DNA of 63,486 nt. Source: Clostridia bacterium (lineage in GTDB: Bacteria; Bacillota; Clostridia; Oscillospirales; QAKW01). Below, piece after piece: positions 1 through 7,889 of this stretch. The DNA is taken from NCBI GenBank assembly GCA_017436525.1, contig JAFSCX010000006.1, positions 1 to 63,486 of the forward strand. The letters are read 5' to 3'. Every line of letters starts with the position of its first letter. Positions within the stretch are counted from its first letter, which is position 1. The notes beneath the pieces were generated by a model. That model did no database searches. It had not been told where the DNA came from and worked only from the letters and a program-made list of their open reading frames with translations. Position numbers and translations under genes: made by a program.

Positions 1-216
1 CGATCTGTTCTCGTCGGCGTACACAGGTACGGCAGAGAGCAGATCGGCGGAAAGCAGAAAATTTTAATCAAAAATCCGCATGATGATGCGGATTTTTTCC
101 TTATAATAAGAAAGCAAGGAAAAAAGAGTAGGTTTTTTCCCCTTGCTGATTTATAGAATCGGCAGAATTCTTTTATTCTCTTATTTTCTGCGGTCTGTGC
201 CTTTTTTGACAGTCTG
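1..216 (-). repeat. Dispersed repeat, copy A (cut by window edge)
   Basis: Read on the minus strand, this stretch matches 21467-21683 almost base for base over about 216 nt. It starts with CAGACTGTCAAAAAAGGCAC just after the trmD terminator. It contains a hairpin with arms TCCGCAT/ATGCGGA and a second one bounded by CGATCTG/CAGATCG. The copy runs off the window at position 1, so any tail like that of copy B is not visible. No gene is seen in these 216 bases. Confidence 0.9.
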
Positions 217-245
217 AATAAAAGACCGCTTTGCGGTCTTTTATT
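217..245 (-). terminator. Intrinsic terminator of trmD
   Basis: Thirteen-base arms (217-229 and 233-245) enclose a 3-nt loop, and on the minus strand the second arm ends in a T-rich run. The trmD stop codon lies inside the hairpin, so termination is coupled tightly to the end of the gene. Confidence 0.85.
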
Positions 246-1374
246 CTTTAATCATTTGCTGATAATCCAGCATCTTGAAGCCTAATTTATGATAGATTTT
301 TTTGGCAACTTTATTATCGGCTGTTACTTCAAGACGGTAGCGGGCAGCTTTGTCTTGATATAAATCAAAAAGCTCCCGCAAGGTTTTTTCAGCTAATTTA
401 TGCCCGCGAAATTCCGGCCGGACATATAGTTCCTCAATCCAGACAGTGAGCCCGCCGCCTTCATTGGAATTGGTAAAACTCAATAGGCAATAGCCTGCAT
501 CTTTTTGCTCAAAACGAATCATATAGCCGCCAACATAGGGATCACGATCCAGAAGCTTTTGGAATGTATCTTCAATGTGTTTGCGGGGGATTTGATGAAG
601 AACCCCCGGGGTGTTATAAAATGCTTCGGCCATTTGGCAGAATAAAGCACGATCCGTTTCCTCAAAATAGCGGATTCGTTTGCCGCTTGGTACTGCGTGG
701 ATGGAAAGATCCGGACGCATTCTTTCGGTAATGGCAATGGATTCTTCCAGTTTCCATTTTTCGATCAAGCGATGGTTTCCTTCGGTTAGTACCGCCGGCA
801 CCTCTCGCTCTTTCCAGATGCGTGGCTGCGTATATTGAGGATGCTCCAGTAATCCGCGATAATGGCTTTCTTCTGTGAAAGAGCTTTCTTCTGCAAGGAC
901 ACCGGGAATCATACGGGAGATACAATCAATCAGCACGCATGCAGGCAATTCTCCGCCGGTCAATACATAATCGCCGATAGAAATTTCTTCGTCTACAATT
1001 TCATCCAAAATCCGCTGATCCACCCCTTCATAATGCCCGCAAAGAATGGTTAAATGGGGGAGCTTACTCAATTCTTTCGCTTTCTTTTGGGTGAGCACCT
1101 TCCCGCGGGGCGATACATAGACCGTATGCGGGCGTTGGTCATTTCTTTTTAAGACCTCTTGATAGCAATCGTATATGGGTTGGCATTGCATCACCATTCC
1201 GCTGCCGCCGCCAAAGGGATAATCATCTACTCTGCGATGCCGATCTTCGGTATAATTGCGAATATGAAGGCAATCGATTTCGATGAGGCCTTTTTGGCGG
1301 GCTCGGCCAATAATGCTTTCTTTCAATATATTGTCGACCATTTCGGGAAACAGAGTCATGATGGAAAATTTCAT
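241..1374 (-). CDS. trmD: TrmD tRNA (guanine-N1)-methyltransferase fused to a GNAT acetyltransferase domain
   Basis: Residues 1-225 are a full TrmD, the knotted SPOUT methyltransferase that makes m1G37 in tRNAs using S-adenosylmethionine. GGGSGM at 55-60, LCGHYEGVDQR at 111-121 and IGDYVLTGGE at 133-142 are its AdoMet and knot signatures. TrmD proteins normally stop near 230-250 residues. Here about 145 more follow in frame without a stop, and they look like a GNAT N-acetyltransferase: IEELYVRPEFRGHKLAEKTL resembles the acetyl-CoA motif, and a C-terminal KKIYHKLGFK segment is typical. The start overlaps the rimM stop by 4 nt (ATGA). The acetyltransferase substrate is unknown. TrmD is certain; the GNAT call is strong by motif. 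Confidence 0.95.
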   Translation of the reverse strand: MKFSIMTLFPEMVDNILKESIIGRARQKGLIEIDCLHIRNYTEDRHRRVDDYPFGGGSGMVMQCQPIYDCYQEVLKRNDQRPHTVYVSPRGKVLTQKKAKELSKLPHLTILCGHYEGVDQRILDEIVDEEISIGDYVLTGGELPACVLIDCISRMIPGVLAEESSFTEESHYRGLLEHPQYTQPRIWKEREVPAVLTEGNHRLIEKWKLEESIAITERMRPDLSIHAVPSGKRIRYFEETDRALFCQMAEAFYNTPGVLHQIPRKHIEDTFQKLLDRDPYVGGYMIRFEQKDAGYCLLSFTNSNEGGGLTVWIEELYVRPEFRGHKLAEKTLRELFDLYQDKAARYRLEVTADNKVAKKIYHKLGFKMLDYQQMIKE

Positions 1375-1865
1375 TCAAATAGGCCCTCCAAAGGACGGAT
1401 CAGGATTTTTTTATTGATGAGATCAATCTGCTTTACTACATCATTGATTTTGGGTACATAATAGGTTTTATCACCCTTGACCTCAAAGACATCGTTGGCA
1501 CCGGTGGGGAAGACGCTTACAACTTTGCCATAGATCGTGCCGGTATCAATATCAATGACATCAAGGCCAATAATATCGTCAATATAATATTGCCCTTCTT
1601 CTAAGGGCACCTCATGCTTTTTGAAATAGACCAATTTACCAATCAAGGGTTCCGCTTTATTGATATGGTCGATTCCTTTGAAGCGAATCAAAGCTTGCCC
1701 CTTATGCACGCGGGCGGAAGCGACGGTATATGCTTCATTATCAATATACATTTTTTTGACTTCGCAAAGAAATTCGGCACTATCGCAATAAGGATAGATC
1801 CGAACCTCTCCCTTCAGAGAATGGGTATTTACAATTTTACCTGCTTGAAGCAATTCTTTGCTCAT
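1371..1865 (-). CDS. rimM: 16S rRNA processing protein RimM
   Basis: This 164-residue protein assists maturation of the 30S subunit head near S19. The N-terminal barrel begins LLQAGKIVNTHSLKGEVRIYP, and the PRC-barrel half contains YYIDDIIGLDVID and GANDVFEVKG, both RimM hallmarks. I place the start at the ATG at 1865 because AGGAG lies 7 nt upstream; an in-frame start 13 codons earlier has no ribosome-binding site. The gene overlaps trmD by 4 nt, so the two are probably co-translated. It appears to have its own promoter, separate from khpA upstream. Confidence 0.95.
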   Translation of the reverse strand: MSKELLQAGKIVNTHSLKGEVRIYPYCDSAEFLCEVKKMYIDNEAYTVASARVHKGQALIRFKGIDHINKAEPLIGKLVYFKKHEVPLEEGQYYIDDIIGLDVIDIDTGTIYGKVVSVFPTGANDVFEVKGDKTYYVPKINDVVKQIDLINKKILIRPLEGLFE

Positions 1866-1891
1866 GGTGATCTCCTGTAAATGTTTTTGAT

Positions 1892-1946
1892 TATTATAGC
1901 ACATAAAATATAAAAAAACAACAGCACCGCAAAATTTGCGATGCTG
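1892..1946 (-). promoter_or_regulatory. Terminator with overlapping promoter between khpA and rimM
   Basis: On the minus strand a hairpin (arms within 1922-1946, CAGCATCGCAAA paired with TTTGCGGTGCTG, allowing G-U) is followed by TTGTTTTTTTATATTTT, a good intrinsic terminator for rpsP-khpA. The same T-run supplies a TTGTTT -35 box (1916-1921) placed 18 nt from TATAAT (1892-1897 on the complement). Ribosomal protein output can therefore be uncoupled from rimM-trmD. Confidence 0.65.
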
Positions 1947-1961
1947 CCGGTAAAACGCCGA

Positions 1962-2189
1962 TTATTTGATCTCAACGATCACCTTTTTAGGCATTTTGAA
2001 GGATGCGGATTTAACGATAGAACGGATGGCCTTAGCAATTTTACCGTGCTTGCCGATCACACGCCCCATATCATCCGCTGCGACCTGAAGCTCATAAACG
2101 ATCGCATCTTCAGTCTCGGATTCGGTTACAGTTACTGCGTCCGGATCTTCAACCAGCGATTGAGCCAGGTAAATAATGAGTTCTTTCAT
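1962..2189 (-). CDS. khpA: KhpA-type KH-domain RNA-binding protein
   Basis: At 75 residues this is a single KH domain with the RNA-contacting GKHG loop at residues 46-49, followed by IAKAIRSIVKSA. It matches the small KH protein (YlqC/KhpA) encoded between rpsP and rimM in most Firmicutes. That protein pairs with KhpB/Jag to bind RNA and affects cell elongation and division in streptococci. GAGGAT precedes the ATG, and the gene lies 17 nt after rpsP. The identification rests on both sequence and gene order. Confidence 0.92.
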   Translation of the reverse strand: MKELIIYLAQSLVEDPDAVTVTESETEDAIVYELQVAADDMGRVIGKHGKIAKAIRSIVKSASFKMPKKVIVEIK

Positions 2190-2206
2190 GGTATATCCTC
2201 TTAAAC

Positions 2207-2449
2207 TCAGATGATTTCCTGCTTCTTCAGCAGAGCCTTAACGGTATCGGTGGGCTGAGCACCGTTTTTGATCCATGCTTTTGCCTTCTCGCCATCGATG
2301 GTTACGGTAGCGGGATCAGTGCAGGGATTGTAGGTTCCGATCTCCTCGATGAATCTGCCGTCGCGGGGATAGCGGGAATCTGCAACAACAATGCGATAGG
2401 TGGGAGCTTTCTTAGCGCCCAGTCTTCTCAGTCTGATTTTAACTGCCAT
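2207..2449 (-). CDS. rpsP: 30S ribosomal protein S16
   Basis: The 80-residue product begins [20 protein letters not shown] and contains [19 protein letters not shown], the diagnostic S16 block. S16 binds 16S rRNA early in 30S assembly. The ATG is preceded by AAAGGAG at good spacing. It sits in the classical ffh-rpsP-khpA-rimM-trmD order. Confidence 0.98.
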   Translation of the reverse strand: MAVKIRLRRLGAKKAPTYRIVVADSRYPRDGRFIEEIGTYNPCTDPATVTIDGEKAKAWIKNGAQPTDTVKALLKKQEII

Positions 2450-2477
2450 TTTCTTTTTCTCCTTTCAAAATTTCTTA

Positions 2478-3800
2478 TTAAAAACCGAATCCGCGGCGTC
2501 TGCCTTTTTTGGAGTTCAGTTGTTTAACCATTTTTTGCATCTGCTCAAATTGCTTGAGCAAGCGGTTGACCATTTCAACCGAGGTGCCGCTTCCTGCGGC
2601 AATTCTTCTGCGGCGGGTGGCGTTCATCAAGGATGGATTTTCCCGCTCTTCAGGGGTCATGGATAGAATGATGGCTTCTGTACGGGCAAGCTGGCGCTCG
2701 TCGATATGCACATCCTTCATTTGCGCGGCGTTCATACCGGGCATCATGCCAAGCAGATTCTCCAGCGGCCCCATTTTTTTGATTTGCTTCATCTGATCCA
2801 GAAAATCCTGGAGGGTAAAGCGGTTTTTACGCAGCTTTTCTTCCAATGCCAAGGCTTCCTTTTCATCAAAGGCTTCCTGCGCTTTATCAATCAAAGAGAG
2901 CACATCTCCCATTCCCAAAATACGGGATGCCATACGATCGGGGTGGAAGGGCTCGATATCGGTGAGCTTTTCGCCGATACCTGCAAATTTGATGGGTTTG
3001 CCGGTAATATATTTGACAGATAGTGCAGCACCGCCACGGGTATCGCCGTCCAGCTTTGTGAGCACAACACCATCAATATCCAAAAGATTATTGAAGCTTT
3101 CCGCTACATTGACCGCATCCTGACCGGTCATGGCATCTACCACTAAGAGAATCTCTTGGGGAGATACAGCCTTTTTAATATTGGAAAGCTCTTCCATCAG
3201 AGCGTCGTCGATATGCAATCGACCGGCTGTATCCAAAAGGACCAGATCATTGCCATAACGCTTGGCATGGGCAATGGCCTCTTTTGCGATCTTTACAGGG
3301 TTCATTTCGCCATCGATCTTAAAGACGGGGACATCAACACCGCTGCCGACGACTTCAAGCTGGGTGATGGCGGCAGGCCGATATACATCGCAGGCTACCA
3401 GCAAAGGCCGGCGCCCTTTCTTTTTGAAATAACCGGCAATCTTACCGCTTTGCGTTGTTTTACCGGTACCTTGCAGGCCAACCATCATGACAATGGTGGG
3501 AGGGCTGGATGCCATCTTTATAGTAGAGGTTTCGGAACCCATCAGGGCAGTAAGCTCTTCATTGACAATCTTTACAACCTGCTGGGCGGGAGTGAGGCTC
3601 TCAAGCACATCACTGCCCACACACCGCTCTGAAACCTTTCCGATGAATTCTTTAACCACCTTAAAGTTTACATCAGCTTCCAAAAGAGCAAGCTTGATTT
3701 CTCGCATAGCGGTCTTAACATCCGCTTCGGTAAGGTGGCCATGCTGCTTCAGATTCTTAAATGCTTTTGCAAGCTTTTCACTTAATCCTTCAAAGGCCAT
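2478..3800 (-). CDS. ffh: Signal recognition particle protein Ffh
   Basis: This 440-residue SRP54 GTPase binds signal peptides of nascent membrane and secreted proteins and docks with FtsY. The N domain covers about residues 1-95. The G domain has the P-loop GLQGTGKTT at 108-116, DTAGRLHID and TKLDGDTRGG. The methionine-rich M domain follows to a basic end, GRRRGFGF. Length and domain order are normal. A CAGGAG ribosome site precedes the ATG, and the gap after ylxM is only 3 nt, so the two are translationally linked. Confidence 0.98.
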   Translation of the reverse strand: MAFEGLSEKLAKAFKNLKQHGHLTEADVKTAMREIKLALLEADVNFKVVKEFIGKVSERCVGSDVLESLTPAQQVVKIVNEELTALMGSETSTIKMASSPPTIVMMVGLQGTGKTTQSGKIAGYFKKKGRRPLLVACDVYRPAAITQLEVVGSGVDVPVFKIDGEMNPVKIAKEAIAHAKRYGNDLVLLDTAGRLHIDDALMEELSNIKKAVSPQEILLVVDAMTGQDAVNVAESFNNLLDIDGVVLTKLDGDTRGGAALSVKYITGKPIKFAGIGEKLTDIEPFHPDRMASRILGMGDVLSLIDKAQEAFDEKEALALEEKLRKNRFTLQDFLDQMKQIKKMGPLENLLGMMPGMNAAQMKDVHIDERQLARTEAIILSMTPEERENPSLMNATRRRRIAAGSGTSVEMVNRLLKQFEQMQKMVKQLNSKKGRRRGFGF

Positions 3801-3803
3801 TGA

Positions 3804-4169
3804 TTACTCCTGTTTCAAAAAATCGGCGGAAATGGCGGCAATTTCTTTAGCAAATTGATCGACCTCTACCGATTTATGGTGCCGCTGATTGAATTCGCGG
3901 ATATTCAAAGCGAGATTGCGGATTTGCTCCATCTGATCTTCTAAGCCTGAATAGCGGCGGAAGAATCCGAGCCGCGCTTCAGTCTCTGTAAGAAACTGCT
4001 CGCCGCGCTTGATATTATCGCGCACACCTTGGCGGGTGATATGCATATGCTGCGCAATTTCGGAAAGAGAAAGATCCTCATTATAATATAATTCCAAGGC
4101 ATCTCTCATCTTGGGCGCTAAGATATCTCCATAGAAATCGATCAGCAAAGAAAACTGCAGATCCTTCAT
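3804..4169 (-). CDS. ylxM: YlxM-family helix-turn-helix protein, SRP-associated
   Basis: The 121-residue protein has a sigma-70 region-4-like helix-turn-helix, LSLSEIAQHMHITRQGVRDNIKRGE, after an N-terminal helix with LYYNEDLS. YlxM is encoded next to ffh across Firmicutes and has been linked to SRP function; in streptococci it modulates SRP GTPase activity. I chose the ATG at 4169 because GAGGTGA lies 6 nt upstream; a GTG three codons earlier overlaps that site. Being first in the operon and predicted to bind DNA, it could act on the inverted repeat over its own promoter, but that is inference. Confidence 0.92.
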   Translation of the reverse strand: MKDLQFSLLIDFYGDILAPKMRDALELYYNEDLSLSEIAQHMHITRQGVRDNIKRGEQFLTETEARLGFFRRYSGLEDQMEQIRNLALNIREFNQRHHKSVEVDQFAKEIAAISADFLKQE

Positions 4170-4186
4170 CCGATTCACCTCATTTC

Positions 4187-4241
4187 AATGTGTAAAGCGT
4201 TTAACTTTACACATTATAATGGATCTCTTTCATTTTGTCAA
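4187..4241 (-). promoter_or_regulatory. SigA promoter of ylxM-ffh-rpsP with overlapping inverted repeat
   Basis: On the minus strand TTGACA (4236-4241) and TATAAT (4213-4218) are separated by exactly 17 nt, a consensus promoter. An 11-bp perfect inverted repeat, AATGTGTAAAG/CTTTACACATT (4187-4197 and 4205-4215, 7-nt spacer), overlaps the -10 box and the expected start of transcription. Its placement fits a repressor operator better than an RNA hairpin, because the transcript would begin inside one arm. Confidence 0.8.
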
Positions 4242-4351
4242 TAGATATATTGAATTTTTATTAAAAATCAGGCTTGTTTATTAAGAAGAGATGGTGTATA
4301 ATCAAAAAAACGAAAAAAATATGAAAAAACCTTGAAAACAAAAAATATTTG

Positions 4352-4380
4352 TTGACAAGCCGTGCTTTTATCATTATAAT
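4352..4380 (+). promoter_or_regulatory. Consensus SigA promoter of yceD-rpmF
   Basis: TTGACA at 4352-4357 and TATAAT at 4375-4380 are spaced by 17 nt, a perfect match to the vegetative consensus. It is divergent from the ylxM promoter and lies 41 nt before the yceD start. Confidence 0.9.
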
Positions 4381-4421
4381 ATTTAGTGCTATTGGTTTTT
4401 TGCCGATCATAAGGGAGAATT

Positions 4422-4877
4422 ATGAAGATCAATTTAAGAGATGCCTTTTTATTGGATCGCTATGAAAAAGCTTTAGAATTTCAGCTTTCTCTTGAGGAAG
4501 ATGATCCTATTCTGAGCGAAGCGGAATTTAAGGAAAATCCAAAGGTTCGCTTTTTCATCAGCGCGAAATACGGTCTGGTTCATTGCGAGACCACCATCGA
4601 TCTTTCATTCATCGGTTGTTGCAGCCGTTGCTTGGAGCCGGTGGAAGGGGATTTGCATATAGAGAACCGCCGCCGTATCATCACCGATCCTGATAAAGAG
4701 GATGAGGATACTATTCTGATCGATCCGAATTTTATGTTTTTTCCCGATGAGGAAGCGAGAAATCAGATTATATTGGAGTTTCCGGAGCGTTTTCTTTGCA
4801 AGGAAGATTGTAAAGGGCTGTGCCCTGTATGTGGATGCAATCGCAATTTGCAGGAATGCGGCTGCGAAGATTCATAA
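4422..4877 (+). CDS. yceD: YceD/DUF177 family protein
   Basis: This 151-residue protein belongs to the DUF177 family, which almost always precedes rpmF and in plants and bacteria is linked to 23S rRNA accumulation. The middle contains CCSRCLEPVEGDL, the family signature. The C-terminus is cysteine-rich (CKEDCKGLCPVCGCNRNLQECGC) and probably binds zinc. The ATG follows AAGGGAGAA. It is transcribed with rpmF from a perfect SigA promoter. The molecular role is still poorly defined. Confidence 0.93.
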   Translation: MKINLRDAFLLDRYEKALEFQLSLEEDDPILSEAEFKENPKVRFFISAKYGLVHCETTIDLSFIGCCSRCLEPVEGDLHIENRRRIITDPDKEDEDTILIDPNFMFFPDEEARNQIILEFPERFLCKEDCKGLCPVCGCNRNLQECGCEDS

Positions 4878-4943
4878 GCCGGTTTTTTGGATCGGTGATT
4901 ACATTTGTTATAATTGATGTATTATAAAGGGAGGTAAGTAGAA

Positions 4944-5186
4944 ATGGCAGTACCTAAGAGAAAGGTTTCTAAAGCAAGAAGAGATAAGAGAAGAAGCAAT
5001 GTATGGAAGTTGGATGCTCCCGCTATGGTTGAGTGCCCCAAGTGCCATGCAATGAAGGCTCCTCATAAGGCTTGCCCTGAGTGCGGATACGTGAATGATA
5101 AGCTGTCTGTAAAAGACGGTAAGATCGTTGCCAAGACCGCTGCTAAGACTGAAGAAGCCAAGACTGAAGCAGCTTCTGAAGAATAA
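4944..5186 (+). CDS. rpmF: 50S ribosomal protein L32, zinc type, with a charged tail
   Basis: L32 begins MAVPKRKVSKARRDKRRS. Two CxxC pairs (C31/C34 and C44/C47) show the zinc-binding form. Typical L32 is about 57-60 residues; this one is 80 because of a C-terminal tail of repeated KTAAKTEEAKTEAASEE, an Ala/Lys/Glu low-complexity extension that is probably disordered. GGGAGG precedes the ATG. A hairpin follows 17 nt after the stop. Confidence 0.97.
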   Translation: MAVPKRKVSKARRDKRRSNVWKLDAPAMVECPKCHAMKAPHKACPECGYVNDKLSVKDGKIVAKTAAKTEEAKTEAASEE

Positions 5187-5202
5187 AAGTTGTTTTGACG
5201 AT

Positions 5203-5230
5203 AGAGAAGGCGGCTTGCTGCCTTCTCTTT
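5203..5230 (+). terminator. Intrinsic terminator after rpmF
   Basis: AGAGAAGGC (5203-5211) pairs with GCCTTCTCT (5220-5228) and is followed by TTTTCTTCTTTTA. The next gene's ribosome-binding site comes about 15 nt later, so read-through could still supply it. Confidence 0.8.
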
Positions 5231-5259
5231 TCTTCTTTTAATGAAAGGTGGTGCATATA

Positions 5260-6561
5260 ATGGCGGCAAAGATTATCCAAGTGGATCCCGATAGCCTCGG
5301 AGCAGAATTGGGCCTTAAAGCAGGGGATCAGCTGATTTCGATCAACGGTCATCCCATTAAAGATGTCATTGATTATATGTACTATGAAGCGGCCACGGAG
5401 CTCGAATTATTGCTGGAGATTGATGGGGAAGAAGTATTGATCGAGCTGGAGAAGGATAGCGAAGAGCCTTTGGGGCTGGATTTTGAAAGCTATTTGATGG
5501 ATCGGCAGCGTAGCTGCAAAAATAAATGTATCTTTTGTTTTATTGATCAGCTGCCCAAGGGCCTGCGTGAGACCCTCTATTTCAAGGATGATGATGCGAG
5601 GCTCTCCTTTTTGATGGGAAATTATATAACACTCACCAATCTGAGCGAAGAAGATATTGAGCGGATTATTGCCATGCGCATCTCACCCATCAATATCTCT
5701 GTTCATACTACTGATCCAACCCTTCGGGTAAAAATGATGGCCAATCCGCAAGCGGCAAGAATCAATGAAATTCTGCATCGTTTTTATGATGCGGGAATCC
5801 AAATGAATTGCCAGATTGTGCTTTGTAAAGGGGTCAACGATGGGAAGCATTTGGAAAAGAGCCTCACGGATCTTGCGGCTTTAGCCCCTTATGTGCAGAG
5901 CACCAGCGTGGTGCCTGTTGGGCTTTCGCGCCATCGGGATGGTTTATATCCGTTGGAATCCTTTACGAAAGAGGATGCTTTGGAAGTAATCCAATGCATT
6001 GATCGGATCGGGGAGAAGCAAAAGAGCCGCCATGGGGTGCGCGGTTGCTATGCTTCGGATGAATTTTATATTCTGGCAAATCTGCCGATTCCTTCCGAAG
6101 AGCATTATGATGGGTATCCTCAGATTGAAAATGGTGTGGGCCTGATGCGAAGCCTTGAGGATGAATTGAGGGATGCTTTATTCTTGGAAAGCGGCGATTC
6201 CAAAGAGCGAGAGATCGGGATTGTAACCGGCGTGCTTGCCGCTGAATATATGGATCGCCTTTTGGGGATGGTTCAAGAAAAATTCATCGGGCTTCGATAT
6301 AAAATTTATCCCATTGTCAATCATTTTTTCGGCGAGAAAATCACAGTGTCCGGTTTGGTAACGGCTACTGATATTTTGGATCAATTAAAAGAAGAACCTC
6401 TGCCCCCTGTGCTTCTGATACCAAGCAGTATGCTGCGGGCAGAGCAGGATTTATTTTTAGACAGTATTTCCTTGGAGGAGGTATCCTCCAAGCTGGATCG
6501 GGAGATTCGGGTTTCTATGAATGATGGAGCGGATCTTCTGGATAAAATATTAGGGAGGTGA
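5260..6561 (+). CDS. DUF512 protein: PDZ domain plus radical-SAM-like iron-sulfur domain
   Basis: The 433-residue protein starts with a PDZ-like domain (residues 3-60, DSLGAELGLKAGDQLISING). A cysteine motif C86-x3-C90-x2-C93 follows, as in radical-SAM enzymes, and the C-terminal half is DUF512 (CYASDEFYILANLP and GIVTGVLAAEYM). The family is widespread in Clostridia, very often just upstream of the GTPase gene der as here, and its reaction is unknown. I take the ATG at 5260, since AAAGGTGG lies 8 nt upstream; two GTG codons just before fall within that site. Its stop overlaps the der ribosome-binding site. Confidence 0.9.
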   Translation: MAAKIIQVDPDSLGAELGLKAGDQLISINGHPIKDVIDYMYYEAATELELLLEIDGEEVLIELEKDSEEPLGLDFESYLMDRQRSCKNKCIFCFIDQLPKGLRETLYFKDDDARLSFLMGNYITLTNLSEEDIERIIAMRISPINISVHTTDPTLRVKMMANPQAARINEILHRFYDAGIQMNCQIVLCKGVNDGKHLEKSLTDLAALAPYVQSTSVVPVGLSRHRDGLYPLESFTKEDALEVIQCIDRIGEKQKSRHGVRGCYASDEFYILANLPIPSEEHYDGYPQIENGVGLMRSLEDELRDALFLESGDSKEREIGIVTGVLAAEYMDRLLGMVQEKFIGLRYKIYPIVNHFFGEKITVSGLVTATDILDQLKEEPLPPVLLIPSSMLRAEQDLFLDSISLEEVSSKLDREIRVSMNDGADLLDKILGR

Positions 6562-6566
6562 TCTCT

Positions 6567-7889
6567 ATGGGAATGCCGGTTGTGGCTGTAGTTGGGCGTC
6601 CTAATGTAGGAAAAAGCTCATTATTTAATAAATTGGCAGGAGCCCGGCTCTCAATCGTTGAGGATACGCCGGGAGTTACGCGAGATCGGATTTATGCCAC
6701 CGTTGAATGGCGCGCCAAAAATTTCATGCTGATCGATACCGGCGGTATTGAGCCTGCGAAAGAGGATATTATTCTCACTCAAATGCGGCGTCAGGCAGAG
6801 ATGGCGATCGATACAGCGGATTGCATTATCTTTCTGACCGATGTGCAGACCGGAGTTACGGCAGACGATCAAGAAATCGCCACCATGCTTTATCGCTCCG
6901 GAAAGCCGATTGTTCTTTGCGTCAATAAAGTGGATCAATTGGGCGAGCCCCCTATGGAATTTTATGAATTTTATAATTTGGGGTTGGGCGATCCTATCGC
7001 TGTCTCCTCGGTTCACGGAAGCGGCACAGGAGATCTTTTGGACGAGGTTTATAAGTATCTGCATTTTGAAGAGGAGAATGAGGGGGAAGAGGAGCCGATC
7101 AAGGTTGCTCTTTTAGGAAAGCCTAATGTAGGAAAATCCTCTTTAATCAATAAATTGCTCGGCGAGGAGCGGTGTATTGTATCCAATATTCCCGGCACTA
7201 CGCGGGATGCGGTTGATGCATTATATACTTCGAAAGTGGGCAATTTTTCTTTGATTGATACTGCGGGAATCCGCAAGAAGAAAAAAGTGGAAGAGGCTGT
7301 AGAAAAATATAGCGTTATTCGATCTTATATGGCTGTGGAGCGTGCAGATGTATGCGTAATCATGCTGGATGCCAATGATGGCGTTACCGAGCAGGATACT
7401 AAAATTGCCGGCTATGCCAATGAGCAGGGAAAAGCGTTGGTAATTGCTGTCAATAAATGGGATTCCATTGAAAAAGAAACCAATACCATGGAGCAGCTGC
7501 GCAAGTCTATCAAGAATGATCTTGCTTTTATGTCTTTTGCTCCCATTGTATTTATTTCTGCATTGGAAGGTCAGCGGTTGGAGCAATTGATGATCGCTGT
7601 CAAAGAGGCGGCTTGCGAAAATCGGCGGAGAATTTCCACCGGTATGCTCAACGATGTCCTGAATGAGGCGACCGCGCGCGTGCAGCCTCCCTCTGATAAA
7701 GGAAAGCGATTAAAGATCTATTATATGACGCAGGCATCGGCAGAGCCCCCCACATTTGTATTCTTTGTAAACAAAAAAGATTTGTTCCATTTTTCCTATC
7801 AGCGCTATCTTGAAAACCGCCTGCGGGATACTTTTGGCTTTATCGGCACCCCTTTGCGGTTTATCATCCGAGAGAGAGGAGAAAAGTAA
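6567..7889 (+). CDS. der: Ribosome-assembly GTPase Der (EngA)
   Basis: Two tandem Era-type GTPase domains are evident. The first has GRPNVGKSS at residues 10-18; the second has GKPNVGKSSLINKLLGEERC, DTAGIRKKKKVEEAVEKYS and NKWDS. A KH-like C-terminal domain follows. Der acts in late 50S assembly and is essential. The 440-residue length is typical. The start at 6567 is set by GGGAGGTG at 6553-6560, which overlaps the preceding stop codon. The stop shares one base with the plsY start. Confidence 0.98.
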   Translation: MGMPVVAVVGRPNVGKSSLFNKLAGARLSIVEDTPGVTRDRIYATVEWRAKNFMLIDTGGIEPAKEDIILTQMRRQAEMAIDTADCIIFLTDVQTGVTADDQEIATMLYRSGKPIVLCVNKVDQLGEPPMEFYEFYNLGLGDPIAVSSVHGSGTGDLLDEVYKYLHFEEENEGEEEPIKVALLGKPNVGKSSLINKLLGEERCIVSNIPGTTRDAVDALYTSKVGNFSLIDTAGIRKKKKVEEAVEKYSVIRSYMAVERADVCVIMLDANDGVTEQDTKIAGYANEQGKALVIAVNKWDSIEKETNTMEQLRKSIKNDLAFMSFAPIVFISALEGQRLEQLMIAVKEAACENRRRISTGMLNDVLNEATARVQPPSDKGKRLKIYYMTQASAEPPTFVFFVNKKDLFHFSYQRYLENRLRDTFGFIGTPLRFIIRERGEK

